A DNA stretch of 64,000 bases from positions 1 to 64,000 of the forward strand of contig JAAYVB010000030.1 in NCBI GenBank assembly GCA_012517405.1, given 5' to 3'. This document shows, piece by piece, positions 1 to 8,545 of this stretch (positions within the stretch are counted from its first letter, which is position 1; every line of letters begins with the position of its first letter). The position numbers and the translations under genes were made by a program. Under the pieces are notes generated by a model. It saw only the letters and a program-made list of their open reading frames with translations. It made no database searches and was not told the DNA's origin. Source of the DNA: Propionibacterium sp. GTDB taxonomy: Bacteria; Actinomycetota; Actinomycetes; Propionibacteriales; Propionibacteriaceae.

Positions 1-812
1 TCCTCCTGGGTGCTCAGGCCGAAGCCGGGCACAACCGCCATCTGGTCGAGGTCGATGTCGGGCTGCAGATATCGGTTGAACAGCACTAGACCGTCCACCC
101 CCGCCGCGTCCAGGGCCTGCGCCATCTTGCCGAAGCTCGATAGGTAGGGGCTCAGCTTCATCGCAACCGGGACACTGACCCGCGACTTCACCTCGTCCAG
201 AATGTCCAGGTAGCGCTGCTCCACCTCACGTGCCGGGGTGGTGATGTCTCCTGGCACGTAGTAGACGTTCAGCTCGATGGCCGCTGCGCCGGCATCCTGC
301 ATGCGCCGAGCGTTTTGCGTCCAATCACCAGTGGTCGAGCCGTTGAGACTGGCGATCAGCGGCACATCGATGACCGGGGCTGCCTTTTCGAGCAACTCCA
401 GGTACGTCCTTGTCAGGCCAGAGTCGTTGCTCGGCGCGGTGGGGAAGTAGCTGAGCGCCTCGGCGAAGCTCTCGGCACCCTGCTCCTCCAACGCGGTCTC
501 CCGCGCCGCCTCGTGACGGATCTGCTCCTCGAACAGCGAGTACATGACGATCGCACCCACACCGCCGGCGGCCAGAGACTTGATGCCGTCCGCCGTCTGG
601 CTCAGTGGGCCCGCCGAGGCGACCACCGGGTTGCGCAGCCACAGGCCCATGTATCGCGTCCGCAGGTCGAGGGGCCGCAACTGGTTCAACTCGGCCTCGA
701 CGACCTGCGAGCCGTTCGGCGCCAGCTGGTCGGTCGCGCTGCTACCCATCGCGGTCTTCTGCCGATGCGATTCGGCTGCTGCCTGCAAGGCTTCAGGATC
801 GAACTTAGACAT
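1..812 (-). CDS. Dihydroorotate dehydrogenase-like flavoprotein (C-terminus beyond window)
   Basis: The first 270 codons are visible; the gene runs off the left edge. From about residue 50 the protein reads as an FMN-binding TIM barrel of the dihydroorotate dehydrogenase family: NPVVASAGPLSQT (residues 61-73), LIASLNGST, AAIELNVYYVPGD and VAMKLSPYLSS correspond to the usual strands that carry FMN and orotate contacts. About 45 residues precede the barrel, longer than usual. The start is the ATG at 812, which overlaps the nifJ stop as TGATG, so translation is probably coupled. Third gene of the operon with the GltD-like protein and nifJ. Genes of this subfamily are often found beside nifJ; a true role in pyrimidine synthesis is less likely than an unknown redox role. 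The substrate cannot be told from sequence. Confidence 0.82.
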   Translation of the reverse strand, partial: MSKFDPEALQAAAESHRQKTAMGSSATDQLAPNGSQVVEAELNQLRPLDLRTRYMGLWLRNPVVASAGPLSQTADGIKSLAAGGVGAIVMYSLFEEQIRHEAARETALEEQGAESFAEALSYFPTAPSNDSGLTRTYLELLEKAAPVIDVPLIASLNGSTTGDWTQNARRMQDAGAAAIELNVYYVPGDITTPAREVEQRYLDILDEVKSRVSVPVAMKLSPYLSSFGKMAQALDAAGVDGLVLFNRYLQPDIDLDQMAVVPGFGLSTQE

Positions 813-3800
813 CACCGGGCCTCTTTCCGGGCGTCTGCGCTGAACATCTCGGCGGGACGACTGGCCATCATCTCGTACTCCTGGTAGCGGCGCAGCACGT
901 GCTCCTGGCCGAGGTCGAGCAGGCGACGCGCCTCATCGGGATCGGACTGCATGAGCATCTTGAAGCGCAACTCGTTCTTCCGGTAGTCGTTCAGCGAGAT
1001 CCGCGGCCGCGGCGAGTCGAGCAGGAATGGGTTGCGGTCCTGGTTGCGCAGCACCGGATTGAACCGCATCAGCGGCCAGTGACCCGAGGCCACCGCCTTG
1101 TACTGCTGTTCCAGGCCCTTGCGCATATCGATGCCGTGGCTGATGCAGTGGCTGTAGGCGATGATCAGGCTTGGGCCGTCGTAGGCCTCCGCCTCGCGGA
1201 ACGCCTTCAGCGTCTGCTGCGGATCGGCGCCCATCGCCACCCGGGCCACGTAGACGTGGCCATAGGCCACCGCCTGCATCGCCAGGTCTTTCTTGTTGGT
1301 GGTCTTGCCCGCCGTGGCGAACTTGGCCACCGCACCCAAGGGCGTCGACTTGGACGACTGCCCGCCGGTGTTCGAATAGACCTCGGTGTCCATCACCAAG
1401 ATGTTCACGTTGCGTCCGGACGCCAGCACGTGGTCGAGGCCAGCAGAGCCGATGTCGTAGGCCCAGCCGTCACCGCCGATGATCCACACCGACCGGCGCA
1501 GCAAGTGGTCGGCCACCGACCTCAGATCGTCGACGAGCGGACCAGCAAGTTCGTCGAGACGCTCGTGCAGCCGCTGGATGAGCCGGTACTGAATGCGCAG
1601 CTCATGCATGGTCGCTTGCGGTCCGTACAGCAGGCCGTCGACCAGTTCGTCGTCGCCGATCTCGCCCCGCAGTTCCACCAGTCGTTTGCGGGCCAGTTCG
1701 GTGTGCAGATCTGCAGCTAATCGCATGCCCAGGCCGAACTCGGCGTTGTCTTCGAACAGCGAGTTCGACCAGGCCGGGCCGCGTCCCTCATCGTTCTTCG
1801 CCCACGGGGTGGTGGGCAGGTTGCCGCCGTAGATGGACGAGCAGCCGGTGGCGTTGGCGATCTGCAGCCGGTCACCGAACAGCTGGGTGAGCAGCTTCAG
1901 GTACGGCGTCTCGCCACAACCCGAGCAGGCGCCCGAGAACTCGAACAGCGGGGTCAGGAACTGCACACCACGCACCGACGAGTAGTTGACCTTGCTGCGG
2001 CGCGGCCGGGGGATCGACTCGAAGAACTCCACATTCTGGCGCTGCTTGCTGCGTTCCAGCACCGGAGCCAGGTTGATGGCCTTGCGTTGCGGCTGGCCGA
2101 TCGGCGACACCGGGCAGGCTTCCACGCACAGGCCGCAACCGGTGCAGTCCTCCGCGTAGACCTGCAGCGTGTACCGCGAATCGGGCAGACCGGCCGCATC
2201 CAGCGGAGCCGAATCGAAGCCGGCAGGCGCACCGGCCAGACTGGCCGTCGGGTAGTGCTTGGCGCGCAGCACCGCGTGCGGGCAGACGAACGAGCAGTTC
2301 CCGCACTGGATGCAGGTCTCGGGATCCCAGACCGCGATGATGTCGGAGATGTTCCGCTTCTCGTACTTGGTGGTGCCGCTGGGGAAGGAACCGTCCACCG
2401 GAAGTTTGCTGACCGGCAGCGTGTCACCCTTATCGATCAGCATGGTCGCGGTGACGTCCTGAACGAAATCGGGAGCCGACGCAGGCACCGGGGCCAGGTA
2501 GCCGTGATCGCTGGTGACCTCGCGGGGCACCTCGATCTTGTGCAGGTGCGCCACGGCCTCATCGACGGCGACATGGTTCTTGCGGACGATCTCCATCGAC
2601 TTACGCGAGTAGGTCTTCGTGATGGAGTGCTTGATGCGCTCGATTGCCACATCGGAGGGCAGCACGCCCGAGATCGCGAAGTAGCAGGTCTGCAGGACGG
2701 TGTTGGTGCGTCCACCCAGGCCGGCGGTGCGAGCCACCTCATTGGCGTTGATCGCATACAGCGCGATGTCGTAGTCGATGATCTTGGCCTGCATCGGCGC
2801 CGGCAGATGGTCCCAGACCTGGTCGGCCTCGAACGGGCTGTTGATCAGCAGGGTCGTGCCGCTGATCCGCTCGCCGTCCTGGTTGTAGATGGCTTTGCGC
2901 GCGAACTCCAGCACATCGATGCGTTCCAGGATCGACCAGTGGTGGCAGCCGATGAATGACGCCTTGTTCACCAGGTACGGCGCCTTGATCGGGTCGGGCC
3001 CGAAGCGCAGGTGGCTGGTGGTACGCGAACCGGATTTCTTCGAGTCGTAGACGAAGTAGCCCTGCGCGTAGGTGTCCTCATCGGAGCCGAGGATCTTGAT
3101 GGTGTTCTTGTTGGCGCCGACGGTGCCGTCCGAACCCATGCCGTAGAAGACGGCGCGCTTGGTGAGCGGATCCTCCAGGTCGATCTGCGGATCGTAGTCG
3201 AGCGACAGGCGGGTCACGTCGTCGTTGATGCCGACGGTGAAGCGCGGACGGGGCTTGTCCTTGGCCAGCTCGTCGAAGATCGCCGCGGCCATCGCCGGGG
3301 TGAAGTCCTTGCTCGACAGGCCGTAGCGCCCGCCGATGATGCGCGGCAGGCTCGCCCGGTTGCCCAGGCTGACCGCCTCGGCAAACGTGGCGGTGACGTC
3401 GAGATACAGCGGCTCACCGTTGGAGCCGGGCTCCTTGGTGCGATCGAGCACCGCGATCTTCTTGACGGTCTCGGGGATCGCTGCGAGCACCTCGTCGGCC
3501 GGGAAAGGCCGGTAGAGCCGCACGATCAGCACGCCGGTCTTCTGGCCGGCGGCGTTCAGGTAGCTGACCGCCTGCTGGACGACCTCGGCGCCCGAACCCA
3601 TGATGACCGCGACCCGATCGGCGTCCGGAGCGCCGACGTAGTCGACCAGGTGATACTGGCGGCCGGTGAGCTTGGCGAAATCGTCCATGGCCTGCTGCAC
3701 CAAACCGGGCGTAGCAAGGTAGAACGGGTTTGCGGATTCGCGTCCCTGGAAGTAGACGTCCGGGTTCTGCGCGGTGCCGCGGATGAACGGGTGCTCGGGG

Positions 3801-4531
3801 CTGAGCGCCCGGCGGCGGTGCTCGCGCACCAGCTCGTCGGGAATCATCGAGCGCAGATCGTCGTCGCTGAGCATCAGGCAGGTGTTCAGTTCATGGCTGG
3901 TGCGGAAGCCGTCGAAGAAGTGCATGAACGGCACCCGGGAATGCAAGGTGGCGTTCTGCGCGATCAGGGCGTTGTCGTGGCATTCCTGCACCGAGGCCGA
4001 GGCCAGCATCGCCCAGCCGGTCTGCCGGGCGGCCATCACGTCCTGGTGGTCGCCGAAGATCGACAGCCCCTGGGTGGCCAACGAACGCGCGGCGACGTGC
4101 ATGACCGTGCTGGTCAGTTCGCCGGCGATCTTGAACATGTTCGGGATCATCAGCAGCAGGCCCTGGGACGCGGTGAACGTCGTCGACAGGGCACCGGCCT
4201 GGAGCGCACCGTGCATGGCGCCGGCGGCGCCACCCTCGGACTGCATCTCGATGACCGAGGGCACCTGGCCCCAGATGTTCTCACGATCGAAGGCCGACCA
4301 TTCGTCCGCGAGTTCGGCCATCGGGGAACTCGGGGTGATCGGGTAGATGGAGCAGAGTTCATTGACCCGGAAAGCGACATCGGCCGCGGCAGTATTGCCG
4401 TCGACGATGGACCGCACGGCCGTCGGCTTGGCCTCCGGCTCGTCCCGGTCAAGATTGGCAATCGGGTCCTCGGCGCCGAGCATGTTCGGGTGGGGCGCGG
4501 GAATCTTGGCGTCAGCTGCTGTGGTAGTCAT
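812..4531 (-). CDS. nifJ: Pyruvate:ferredoxin (flavodoxin) oxidoreductase, single-chain
   Basis: Converts pyruvate and CoA to acetyl-CoA and CO2 and passes electrons to ferredoxin or flavodoxin in the cytoplasm. The 1239-residue chain has the fused domain order of NifJ: N-terminal pyrimidine-binding domain (ITPSSPMAE near the start), gamma domain, two-cluster ferredoxin domain with C740/C743/C746/C750 and C796/C799/C802/C806, then the thiamine-diphosphate domain with the proximal-cluster CSGC pair (C869, C872), GDGWAYDIG around residue 1021 and DTEVYSNTGGQ. Start chosen at 4531 because this ATG overlaps the upstream stop as TGATG and the family N-terminus begins there; a longer frame to 4600 adds only sequence overlapping the upstream gene. 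Length is slightly above the usual 1170-1200. The enzyme is normally oxygen-sensitive and indicates at least a facultatively anaerobic life style. Confidence 0.97.
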   Translation of the reverse strand: MTTTAADAKIPAPHPNMLGAEDPIANLDRDEPEAKPTAVRSIVDGNTAAADVAFRVNELCSIYPITPSSPMAELADEWSAFDRENIWGQVPSVIEMQSEGGAAGAMHGALQAGALSTTFTASQGLLLMIPNMFKIAGELTSTVMHVAARSLATQGLSIFGDHQDVMAARQTGWAMLASASVQECHDNALIAQNATLHSRVPFMHFFDGFRTSHELNTCLMLSDDDLRSMIPDELVREHRRRALSPEHPFIRGTAQNPDVYFQGRESANPFYLATPGLVQQAMDDFAKLTGRQYHLVDYVGAPDADRVAVIMGSGAEVVQQAVSYLNAAGQKTGVLIVRLYRPFPADEVLAAIPETVKKIAVLDRTKEPGSNGEPLYLDVTATFAEAVSLGNRASLPRIIGGRYGLSSKDFTPAMAAAIFDELAKDKPRPRFTVGINDDVTRLSLDYDPQIDLEDPLTKRAVFYGMGSDGTVGANKNTIKILGSDEDTYAQGYFVYDSKKSGSRTTSHLRFGPDPIKAPYLVNKASFIGCHHWSILERIDVLEFARKAIYNQDGERISGTTLLINSPFEADQVWDHLPAPMQAKIIDYDIALYAINANEVARTAGLGGRTNTVLQTCYFAISGVLPSDVAIERIKHSITKTYSRKSMEIVRKNHVAVDEAVAHLHKIEVPREVTSDHGYLAPVPASAPDFVQDVTATMLIDKGDTLPVSKLPVDGSFPSGTTKYEKRNISDIIAVWDPETCIQCGNCSFVCPHAVLRAKHYPTASLAGAPAGFDSAPLDAAGLPDSRYTLQVYAEDCTGCGLCVEACPVSPIGQPQRKAINLAPVLERSKQRQNVEFFESIPRPRRSKVNYSSVRGVQFLTPLFEFSGACSGCGETPYLKLLTQLFGDRLQIANATGCSSIYGGNLPTTPWAKNDEGRGPAWSNSLFEDNAEFGLGMRLAADLHTELARKRLVELRGEIGDDELVDGLLYGPQATMHELRIQYRLIQRLHERLDELAGPLVDDLRSVADHLLRRSVWIIGGDGWAYDIGSAGLDHVLASGRNVNILVMDTEVYSNTGGQSSKSTPLGAVAKFATAGKTTNKKDLAMQAVAYGHVYVARVAMGADPQQTLKAFREAEAYDGPSLIIAYSHCISHGIDMRKGLEQQYKAVASGHWPLMRFNPVLRNQDRNPFLLDSPRPRISLNDYRKNELRFKMLMQSDPDEARRLLDLGQEHVLRRYQEYEMMASRPAEMFSADARKEAR

Positions 4532-6165
4532 CACTTCTCCGCAATCATTTCGATGGCGTGTGCCGGACACTGGTCGTAACAGGTCGCACAACCCGTGCAT
4601 TTCTCATAGTCAAAGCGGTACCGGTGGCCCTTGCCGAGCTTGATGACGGCATCTTCGGGGCAGGCGCCCAGGCAGCCGTCGCATTCGAAGCAGTTGCCGC
4701 AGCTCAGGCAGCGGCGGGCCTCGAAGTCGGCCTCGTCGGCGGTCAGGCCCTTGACGACCTCACCGAAATCGCTGACACGCTCGTCGGGCGAGAGCTCGGA
4801 CTGGATGCTGCGCGGGTGATCTCCGAAGTACCACAGGTGCAGATCGTCGAAGCCGACGACCGGGTGCTTGATGGTCGGCATCACCCGGCGCCGGTTCAGC
4901 CAGGCGTCGATCATCTTGGCGGCCTTCTTGCCGTGCCCGGTACCGACCGTCACGGTGCGCTCGGAGGGGACGGCGTCGCCACCGGCGAAGATGCCCGGGA
5001 CGTCGGTCATCAAGGTGGCGGGGTCGACCTGGACGACATCGTCGGTGAAACGCAGTCCGGGGATGTTGCGCAGGAAGCCGGTATCGGCGATCTGGCCGAC
5101 CGCCATGATGACGGTGTCGGCGGGCAGCTTCTCGAACCTGCCGGTGCCGTGCGGCTTGCCCCACTCGTCGAGTTCCATGACCTCGACCTCGATGTCCTCG
5201 GCGACCTCGTTGATCGTGCGCAGCCAGTGGACCTTGACACCCTCTTGCTCGGCCTCGGCGAGTTCGTCGGCGTGCGCGGGCATCTGCTCTTGGCTACGGC
5301 GGTAGATGATGACAGCCTCTTCGGCGCCCATCCGGCGGGCGACGCGGGCCGCGTCCATGGCGGTATTACCGCCGCCGTAGACGGCCACCCGGCGTCCGAT
5401 CTTCGGCTTCTCGCCGGACGCGACATCGCGCAGGAAGTCGACCGCGTCGACCATCTTGCCGGCGTCCATGCTGGGGATCTCGACTCGCTTCGACAGGTGG
5501 GCACCGATCGCCACGAAGACCGCGTCGAAGTTGCCCTCGCGCTGTTCGACGAGCAGGTCCTTCACCGGGTGATTGAGGACGATCTTGACGCCGAGGTCTT
5601 CGACGCGCTTGATCTCGGCATCGACCACATCGCGCGGCAGCCGGTACTCGGGAATGCCGTAGCGCATCATGCCGCCCGGGAGTTCGCCGGCATCGTGTAT
5701 CTCGACGTCGTGACCGACGCGCGCCAGGTGGTAGGCGGCCGACAGGCCGGAGGGGCCGGCGCCGATGACCAGGACGCGGTAGCCGGTATTGTTGCGGGGC
5801 TTGTTGAACCGCCAGCCGTTCGCGATCGCCTCATCGCCGAGGTATCGCTCGACTGAGTGGATCGAGACCGACGAGTCGAGCTCACGCCGGTTGCAGGCCA
5901 CCTCGCACGGGTGGTAGCAGACCCGGCCATGGATCGCCGGGAACGGATTGTCGCGGGTCAGCTGCCGCCACGCGGCTTCGGCTTCACCTTCCTTGATGAG
6001 CCGGAGCCACTCCTGAATGTTCTCGCCGGCCGGACATGCGTTGTTGCAGGGCGGCAGCAGATCGACATAGACGGGTCTGCGGGTACGCACCGCCCCAACA
6101 CGTCCGGTGCCCTCGGCTAAGTCAGGTAGTTGGGTGATATCGAGTTGGCCATCAGTCGCCGTCAT
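4531..6165 (-). CDS. GltD-like NADPH/FAD oxidoreductase with added C-terminal 2[4Fe-4S] ferredoxin domain
   Basis: A 544-residue protein of the glutamate-synthase small-subunit / dihydropyrimidine-dehydrogenase type. N-terminal cysteines C40, C44, C83, C87 and C91 form the domain II iron-sulfur region. GAGPSG (135-140) begins the FAD fold and a GGGNTAMDAAR motif the NAD(P)H fold. Unlike GltD it ends with a bacterial-type ferredoxin domain: CFECDGCLGACP (C492-C502) and CTGCATCYDQCP (C523-C533). First gene of the nifJ operon and coupled to nifJ by TGATG. I infer that it moves electrons between NAD(P)H and the ferredoxin used by NifJ; true glutamate synthase is unlikely because no GltB is present here. 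Start at 6165 (ATG) preferred over the 6261 frame, whose extra residues look non-coding. Confidence 0.88.
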   Translation of the reverse strand: MTATDGQLDITQLPDLAEGTGRVGAVRTRRPVYVDLLPPCNNACPAGENIQEWLRLIKEGEAEAAWRQLTRDNPFPAIHGRVCYHPCEVACNRRELDSSVSIHSVERYLGDEAIANGWRFNKPRNNTGYRVLVIGAGPSGLSAAYHLARVGHDVEIHDAGELPGGMMRYGIPEYRLPRDVVDAEIKRVEDLGVKIVLNHPVKDLLVEQREGNFDAVFVAIGAHLSKRVEIPSMDAGKMVDAVDFLRDVASGEKPKIGRRVAVYGGGNTAMDAARVARRMGAEEAVIIYRRSQEQMPAHADELAEAEQEGVKVHWLRTINEVAEDIEVEVMELDEWGKPHGTGRFEKLPADTVIMAVGQIADTGFLRNIPGLRFTDDVVQVDPATLMTDVPGIFAGGDAVPSERTVTVGTGHGKKAAKMIDAWLNRRRVMPTIKHPVVGFDDLHLWYFGDHPRSIQSELSPDERVSDFGEVVKGLTADEADFEARRCLSCGNCFECDGCLGACPEDAVIKLGKGHRYRFDYEKCTGCATCYDQCPAHAIEMIAEK

Positions 6166-6502
6166 TGCAAAAACCCCTGCCTCGTTGATCGGCGGATGTG
6201 CGATCGACGGCACGGAACGATTTGCCCTTCCGCTCACCAGTTGCGACCGCGCACCTGTCACGAATGCGTCTTCGAGGTCACTTTACCCGGGGTTAAATGC
6301 CTAGTCCGGTAAGGGTATCCTTTGTTTGAGTTGGCTAGCGGCGGGCCCTGGCAACCGGGTTGCTGCACCGTGGGTCGGGACGGCTTCCGGGCAGGCTTCA
6401 GCCTCTTTTGTCACTGCCACCGCGGGGATTTGTCAGGAGTTGTCGGCGCTCAGTTTTCGGCGCTCGGTTTTCGGCGCTCAGTGCGATGGCGAGGCGGATC
6501 GC
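6166..6502. other. Intergenic region upstream of the nifJ operon
   Basis: No gene is seen in these 337 bases. Both flanking genes read leftward, so the region should hold the promoter of the nifJ operon and the 3' end of the thiamine-binding gene transcript. It contains a three-copy 14-bp tandem repeat (listed separately) and an AT-richer patch around 6285-6325. I found no convincing -35/-10 pair. Confidence 0.6.
6443..6484. repeat. Three tandem 14-bp units TCGGCGCTCRGTTT
   Basis: Units begin at 6443, 6457 and 6471: TCGGCGCTCAGTTT, TCGGCGCTCGGTTT and TCGGCGCTCAGTGC. The array lies 18 bp beyond the stop codon of the thiamine-binding gene, inside the spacer before the nifJ operon. Function unknown; it could be polymerase slippage or a set of protein sites. 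Confidence 0.75.
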
Positions 6503-6808
6503 TCAGCCGCGGTCCCTCAGGGCTGCTTCGAGGCGTTCCACCTTTCCGGTCAGTTCACCGCTGTAACCGGGACGGATGTCGGCCTTGAGGACCAGCGACA
6601 CGCGCGGCGCGAATTCGCCGACTCTATCGCAGGCACTCTTGATGACGGCCATGCACTCGTCCCAGCTGCCCTCGATGGTGGTGAACATCGAATCGGTGTG
6701 ATTGGGCAGGCCCGAGGCGCGGATGACTTCGACGGCCGCGGCGACTGCGTCGTGAACGGCGCCGTCTTCGCCAGAAGTTGACGGAGTGATCGAGAAAGCT
6801 ACCAGCAT
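6503..6808 (-). CDS. Thiamine-binding protein, MTH1187/YkoF family (DUF77)
   Basis: A 101-residue protein with the small ferredoxin-like fold of the MTH1187/UPF0045 family: the N-terminal strand VAFSITPS, the HTDSMFTTIEGSWDECMAVI segment and VSLVLKADIRPG match the family. Members bind thiamine or related ligands; a catalytic role is not known. Start is ATG at 6808, 67 bp from the divergent endonuclease VIII gene, so the two share a short promoter region. No thiamine riboswitch can be fitted in that space. Confidence 0.82.
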   Translation of the reverse strand: MLVAFSITPSTSGEDGAVHDAVAAAVEVIRASGLPNHTDSMFTTIEGSWDECMAVIKSACDRVGEFAPRVSLVLKADIRPGYSGELTGKVERLEAALRDRG

Positions 6809-6875
6809 GCCTTCAGCCTAGGCCTGCTCCCGCAGCCGCGGGCCGATGGCTGGCCGTCCGCATAAGCTTGCGGGC

Positions 6876-7715
6876 GTGCCCGAAGGTCATGTCATCCATC
6901 GTCTGAGCGAGGGGCTGTCGTCGCGATTCGGGCAGCGGAGGGTAGCGGTGGCCAGCCCGCAAGGGCGGTTCGCTGCTGCTGCCGAGCTGCTGGACGGCAC
7001 CGGGCTGGTCGCGGCGGAGGCCGTCGGCAAGCACCTGCTGATCGATTTCGAGGGTGGCCGCACGGTGTGGATTCACCTGGGGCTGATCGGCAAGCTCCGC
7101 TTCGGGCCGGTTGAGGCGGTGCTGCCTCAACCACAGACCCTGCGGCTGCGGATCTCGGCCGATCAACAGGCTGCCGATCTGCGTGGACCGCAATGGTGCC
7201 GGCTGATCGATCCCGCCGAGCGGGCAGCCGTGGTGCAGTCATCGGGGCCCGATCCGCTGCGAGCCGACGCCGATCCGGAACGGGCCTGGCGCAAGGTGCA
7301 GGCCAGTGCCCGCCCGATCGCGGTGTTGTTGATGGATCAGAAGGTCTTCGCCGGAGTCGGCAACATCTTCCGCGCGGAGGTGCTGTTCCGCCACGGCATC
7401 GACCCCTTGCTGCCTGCGAAGGCACTGCCTCGTCCGGTCTTCGACTCGGTGTGGGCCGATCTGGTGGAGTTGATGCGCTGCGCGGTCGCGTCCGGTCGTA
7501 TCGACACCGTCGCCGATGCCCACCTGCCCGAGGCGATGGGACGCCCGCCCCGCGTGGATGCCCACGGCGGCGAGGTCTACGTCTACCGGCGGCTGGCCGA
7601 ACCGTGTCTGGTGTGCGGGACTCCCGTCTCGGGGGCCACCTTGGCCGGACGCAACCTCTATTGGTGCCCGGCCTGTCAGCCGGCGGGTTGCGCCGGGCAC
7701 GGCCTGGAGCTGTGA
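6876..7715 (+). CDS. nei: DNA glycosylase/AP lyase, Fpg/Nei family (endonuclease VIII type)
   Basis: Removes oxidised bases from DNA and cleaves the abasic site. The start is the GTG at 6876, because family members require Pro2-Glu3 directly after the initiator and the sequence here reads (V)PEGHVIHRL, the form typical of actinobacterial Nei proteins; an ATG at 6846 would bury this catalytic proline. GKHLLIDF contains the conserved lysine loop, MDQKVFAGVGNIFRAEVLFRHGI is the helix-two-turn-helix core, and the C-terminus has a zinc finger with CLVC and CPAC. Length 279 residues is normal. Whether it prefers purine or pyrimidine lesions cannot be decided here. Confidence 0.93.
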   Translation: MPEGHVIHRLSEGLSSRFGQRRVAVASPQGRFAAAAELLDGTGLVAAEAVGKHLLIDFEGGRTVWIHLGLIGKLRFGPVEAVLPQPQTLRLRISADQQAADLRGPQWCRLIDPAERAAVVQSSGPDPLRADADPERAWRKVQASARPIAVLLMDQKVFAGVGNIFRAEVLFRHGIDPLLPAKALPRPVFDSVWADLVELMRCAVASGRIDTVADAHLPEAMGRPPRVDAHGGEVYVYRRLAEPCLVCGTPVSGATLAGRNLYWCPACQPAGCAGHGLEL

Positions 7716-7727
7716 GGTGCCTGGTCG

Positions 7728-7743
7728 TCCCCCCCGAGGGGGA
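7728..7743. terminator. Short GC hairpin between convergent genes
   Basis: TCCCCC and GGGGGA form a six-base-pair stem around CCGA, between the ends of the convergent nei and SHOCT genes. There is no T tract, so terminator activity is only likely from position. Confidence 0.35.
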
Positions 7744-7759
7744 GTCTTGGGGCGGGGGC

Positions 7760-8047
7760 TCAGCCAGCGGCGAGAATGCGCGCCTTCTGGGCCTCGAATT
7801 CAGCATCGGTGAGGACGCCGGAGTCTCGCAGCTGGCCCAGCTGCGTCAGCTTGGTCAGCAGGTCGCCACTTTCGGCGGCAGGAGCAGCGGGTGCGGGGGG
7901 CGCGGCAGGAGCGGGCGCCTGTTGTGCGGCGGCCCGCTGGGCGGCCGCCTGATCTTCGGCGGCCCAGCGCTGTTGCTGCCTGCGGTGGGTGTTCCCGATC
8001 ACTCGGGTGGCGACCGACGCCCGGGCGGCTGTACGGAGGATGCTCAT
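7760..8047 (-). CDS. Small SHOCT-domain protein
   Basis: A 95-residue protein. An N-terminal basic segment (MSILRTAARASVATRVIGN) precedes an Ala/Pro/Gln-rich linker and a C-terminal SHOCT module: LLTKLTQLGQLRDSGVLTD followed by AEFEAQKARIL. SHOCT modules are short helical pieces found in many membrane-associated or oligomerising proteins; the molecular role is unknown. The ATG at 8047 overlaps the stop of the upstream DUF6325-like gene as TGATG, so the two are translationally coupled. Confidence 0.85.
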   Translation of the reverse strand: MSILRTAARASVATRVIGNTHRRQQQRWAAEDQAAAQRAAAQQAPAPAAPPAPAAPAAESGDLLTKLTQLGQLRDSGVLTDAEFEAQKARILAAG

Positions 8048-8487
8048 CAGTTCTCCTGTTCGGACTCGGTGACCAGTGTGTCGAGTTCGGAGATGTCGAC
8101 ACCGCCGGTCCACAGTTCGCGTCCACCCTGTGCCTGCACCTGCGCGGCGAATCCAGCCAGACCGCGGTCCTCGTAGATGATGACGATGGCCAGCTCGCTG
8201 TCGCTGAGTTCGGCGCCCAGCGCGGCGAGGTCCTCGGCGTCGAGCAGGTCTGATTGCGCCCCGTCGAACTCCGAGAGATCAAAGCTGTCGCCGTGCTGCA
8301 GCACGGAGGTTGGTTGCCGCTCGGCGGCGCCGTGGGCGCCGAGGGCGAGGATTTCAAGGTCGAGCAGCTCGATGGTGCCCGCGTCGATACGATCCAGGAG
8401 TTCTTGCAAGGCCGGTGCCGCATCGGCGTCGCGGGGCAGCACGAAGGCTGCATAGCCGATCGGTCCAGCAAATGTCAGAGAAGCCAC
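8047..8487 (-). CDS. DUF6325-like protein paired with SHOCT protein
   Basis: About 146 residues if translation starts at the GTG at 8487 (ASLTFAGPIGYAAFVLP follows), which fits the family beginning better than the upstream frame opening at 8523. The protein is acidic with a predicted alternating alpha/beta pattern, including ELAIVIIYEDRGLAGFAAQVQAQGG, and has no membrane segment. Actinobacteria commonly carry such a gene directly before a SHOCT gene; function unknown. The start is uncertain because there is no clear ribosome-binding site; a CACAATTGTG palindrome lies immediately upstream. Confidence 0.7.
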   Translation of the reverse strand: MASLTFAGPIGYAAFVLPRDADAAPALQELLDRIDAGTIELLDLEILALGAHGAAERQPTSVLQHGDSFDLSEFDGAQSDLLDAEDLAALGAELSDSELAIVIIYEDRGLAGFAAQVQAQGGRELWTGGVDISELDTLVTESEQEN

Positions 8488-8489
8488 AT

Positions 8490-8499
8490 CACAATTGTG
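8490..8499. promoter_or_regulatory. CACAATTGTG palindrome at the start of the DUF6325-like gene
   Basis: A perfect 10-bp palindrome lies 2 bp upstream of the inferred GTG start. If the mRNA is nearly leaderless this would overlap the transcription start and could be an operator. No regulator is assigned. Confidence 0.35.
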
Positions 8500-8545
8500 T
8501 GGCTGCGCCCGCCGGTGGAGCAAGGATCGGACACCTGGCCACCCG

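Noticed and set aside
3011..4579. 522-codon open frame on the plus strand opposite nifJ
   Set aside because: Composition is Arg/Gly/Val-rich without family motifs and it lies antisense to conserved nifJ sequence; a GC-driven shadow.
4558..5856. 432-codon plus-strand frame opposite the GltD-like gene
   Set aside because: Antisense to conserved FAD/NADPH motifs; no recognisable motifs or ribosome-binding site.
6809..6875. Thiamine riboswitch before the thiamine-binding gene
   Set aside because: The divergent spacer is only 67 bp and lacks the TPP-aptamer core.
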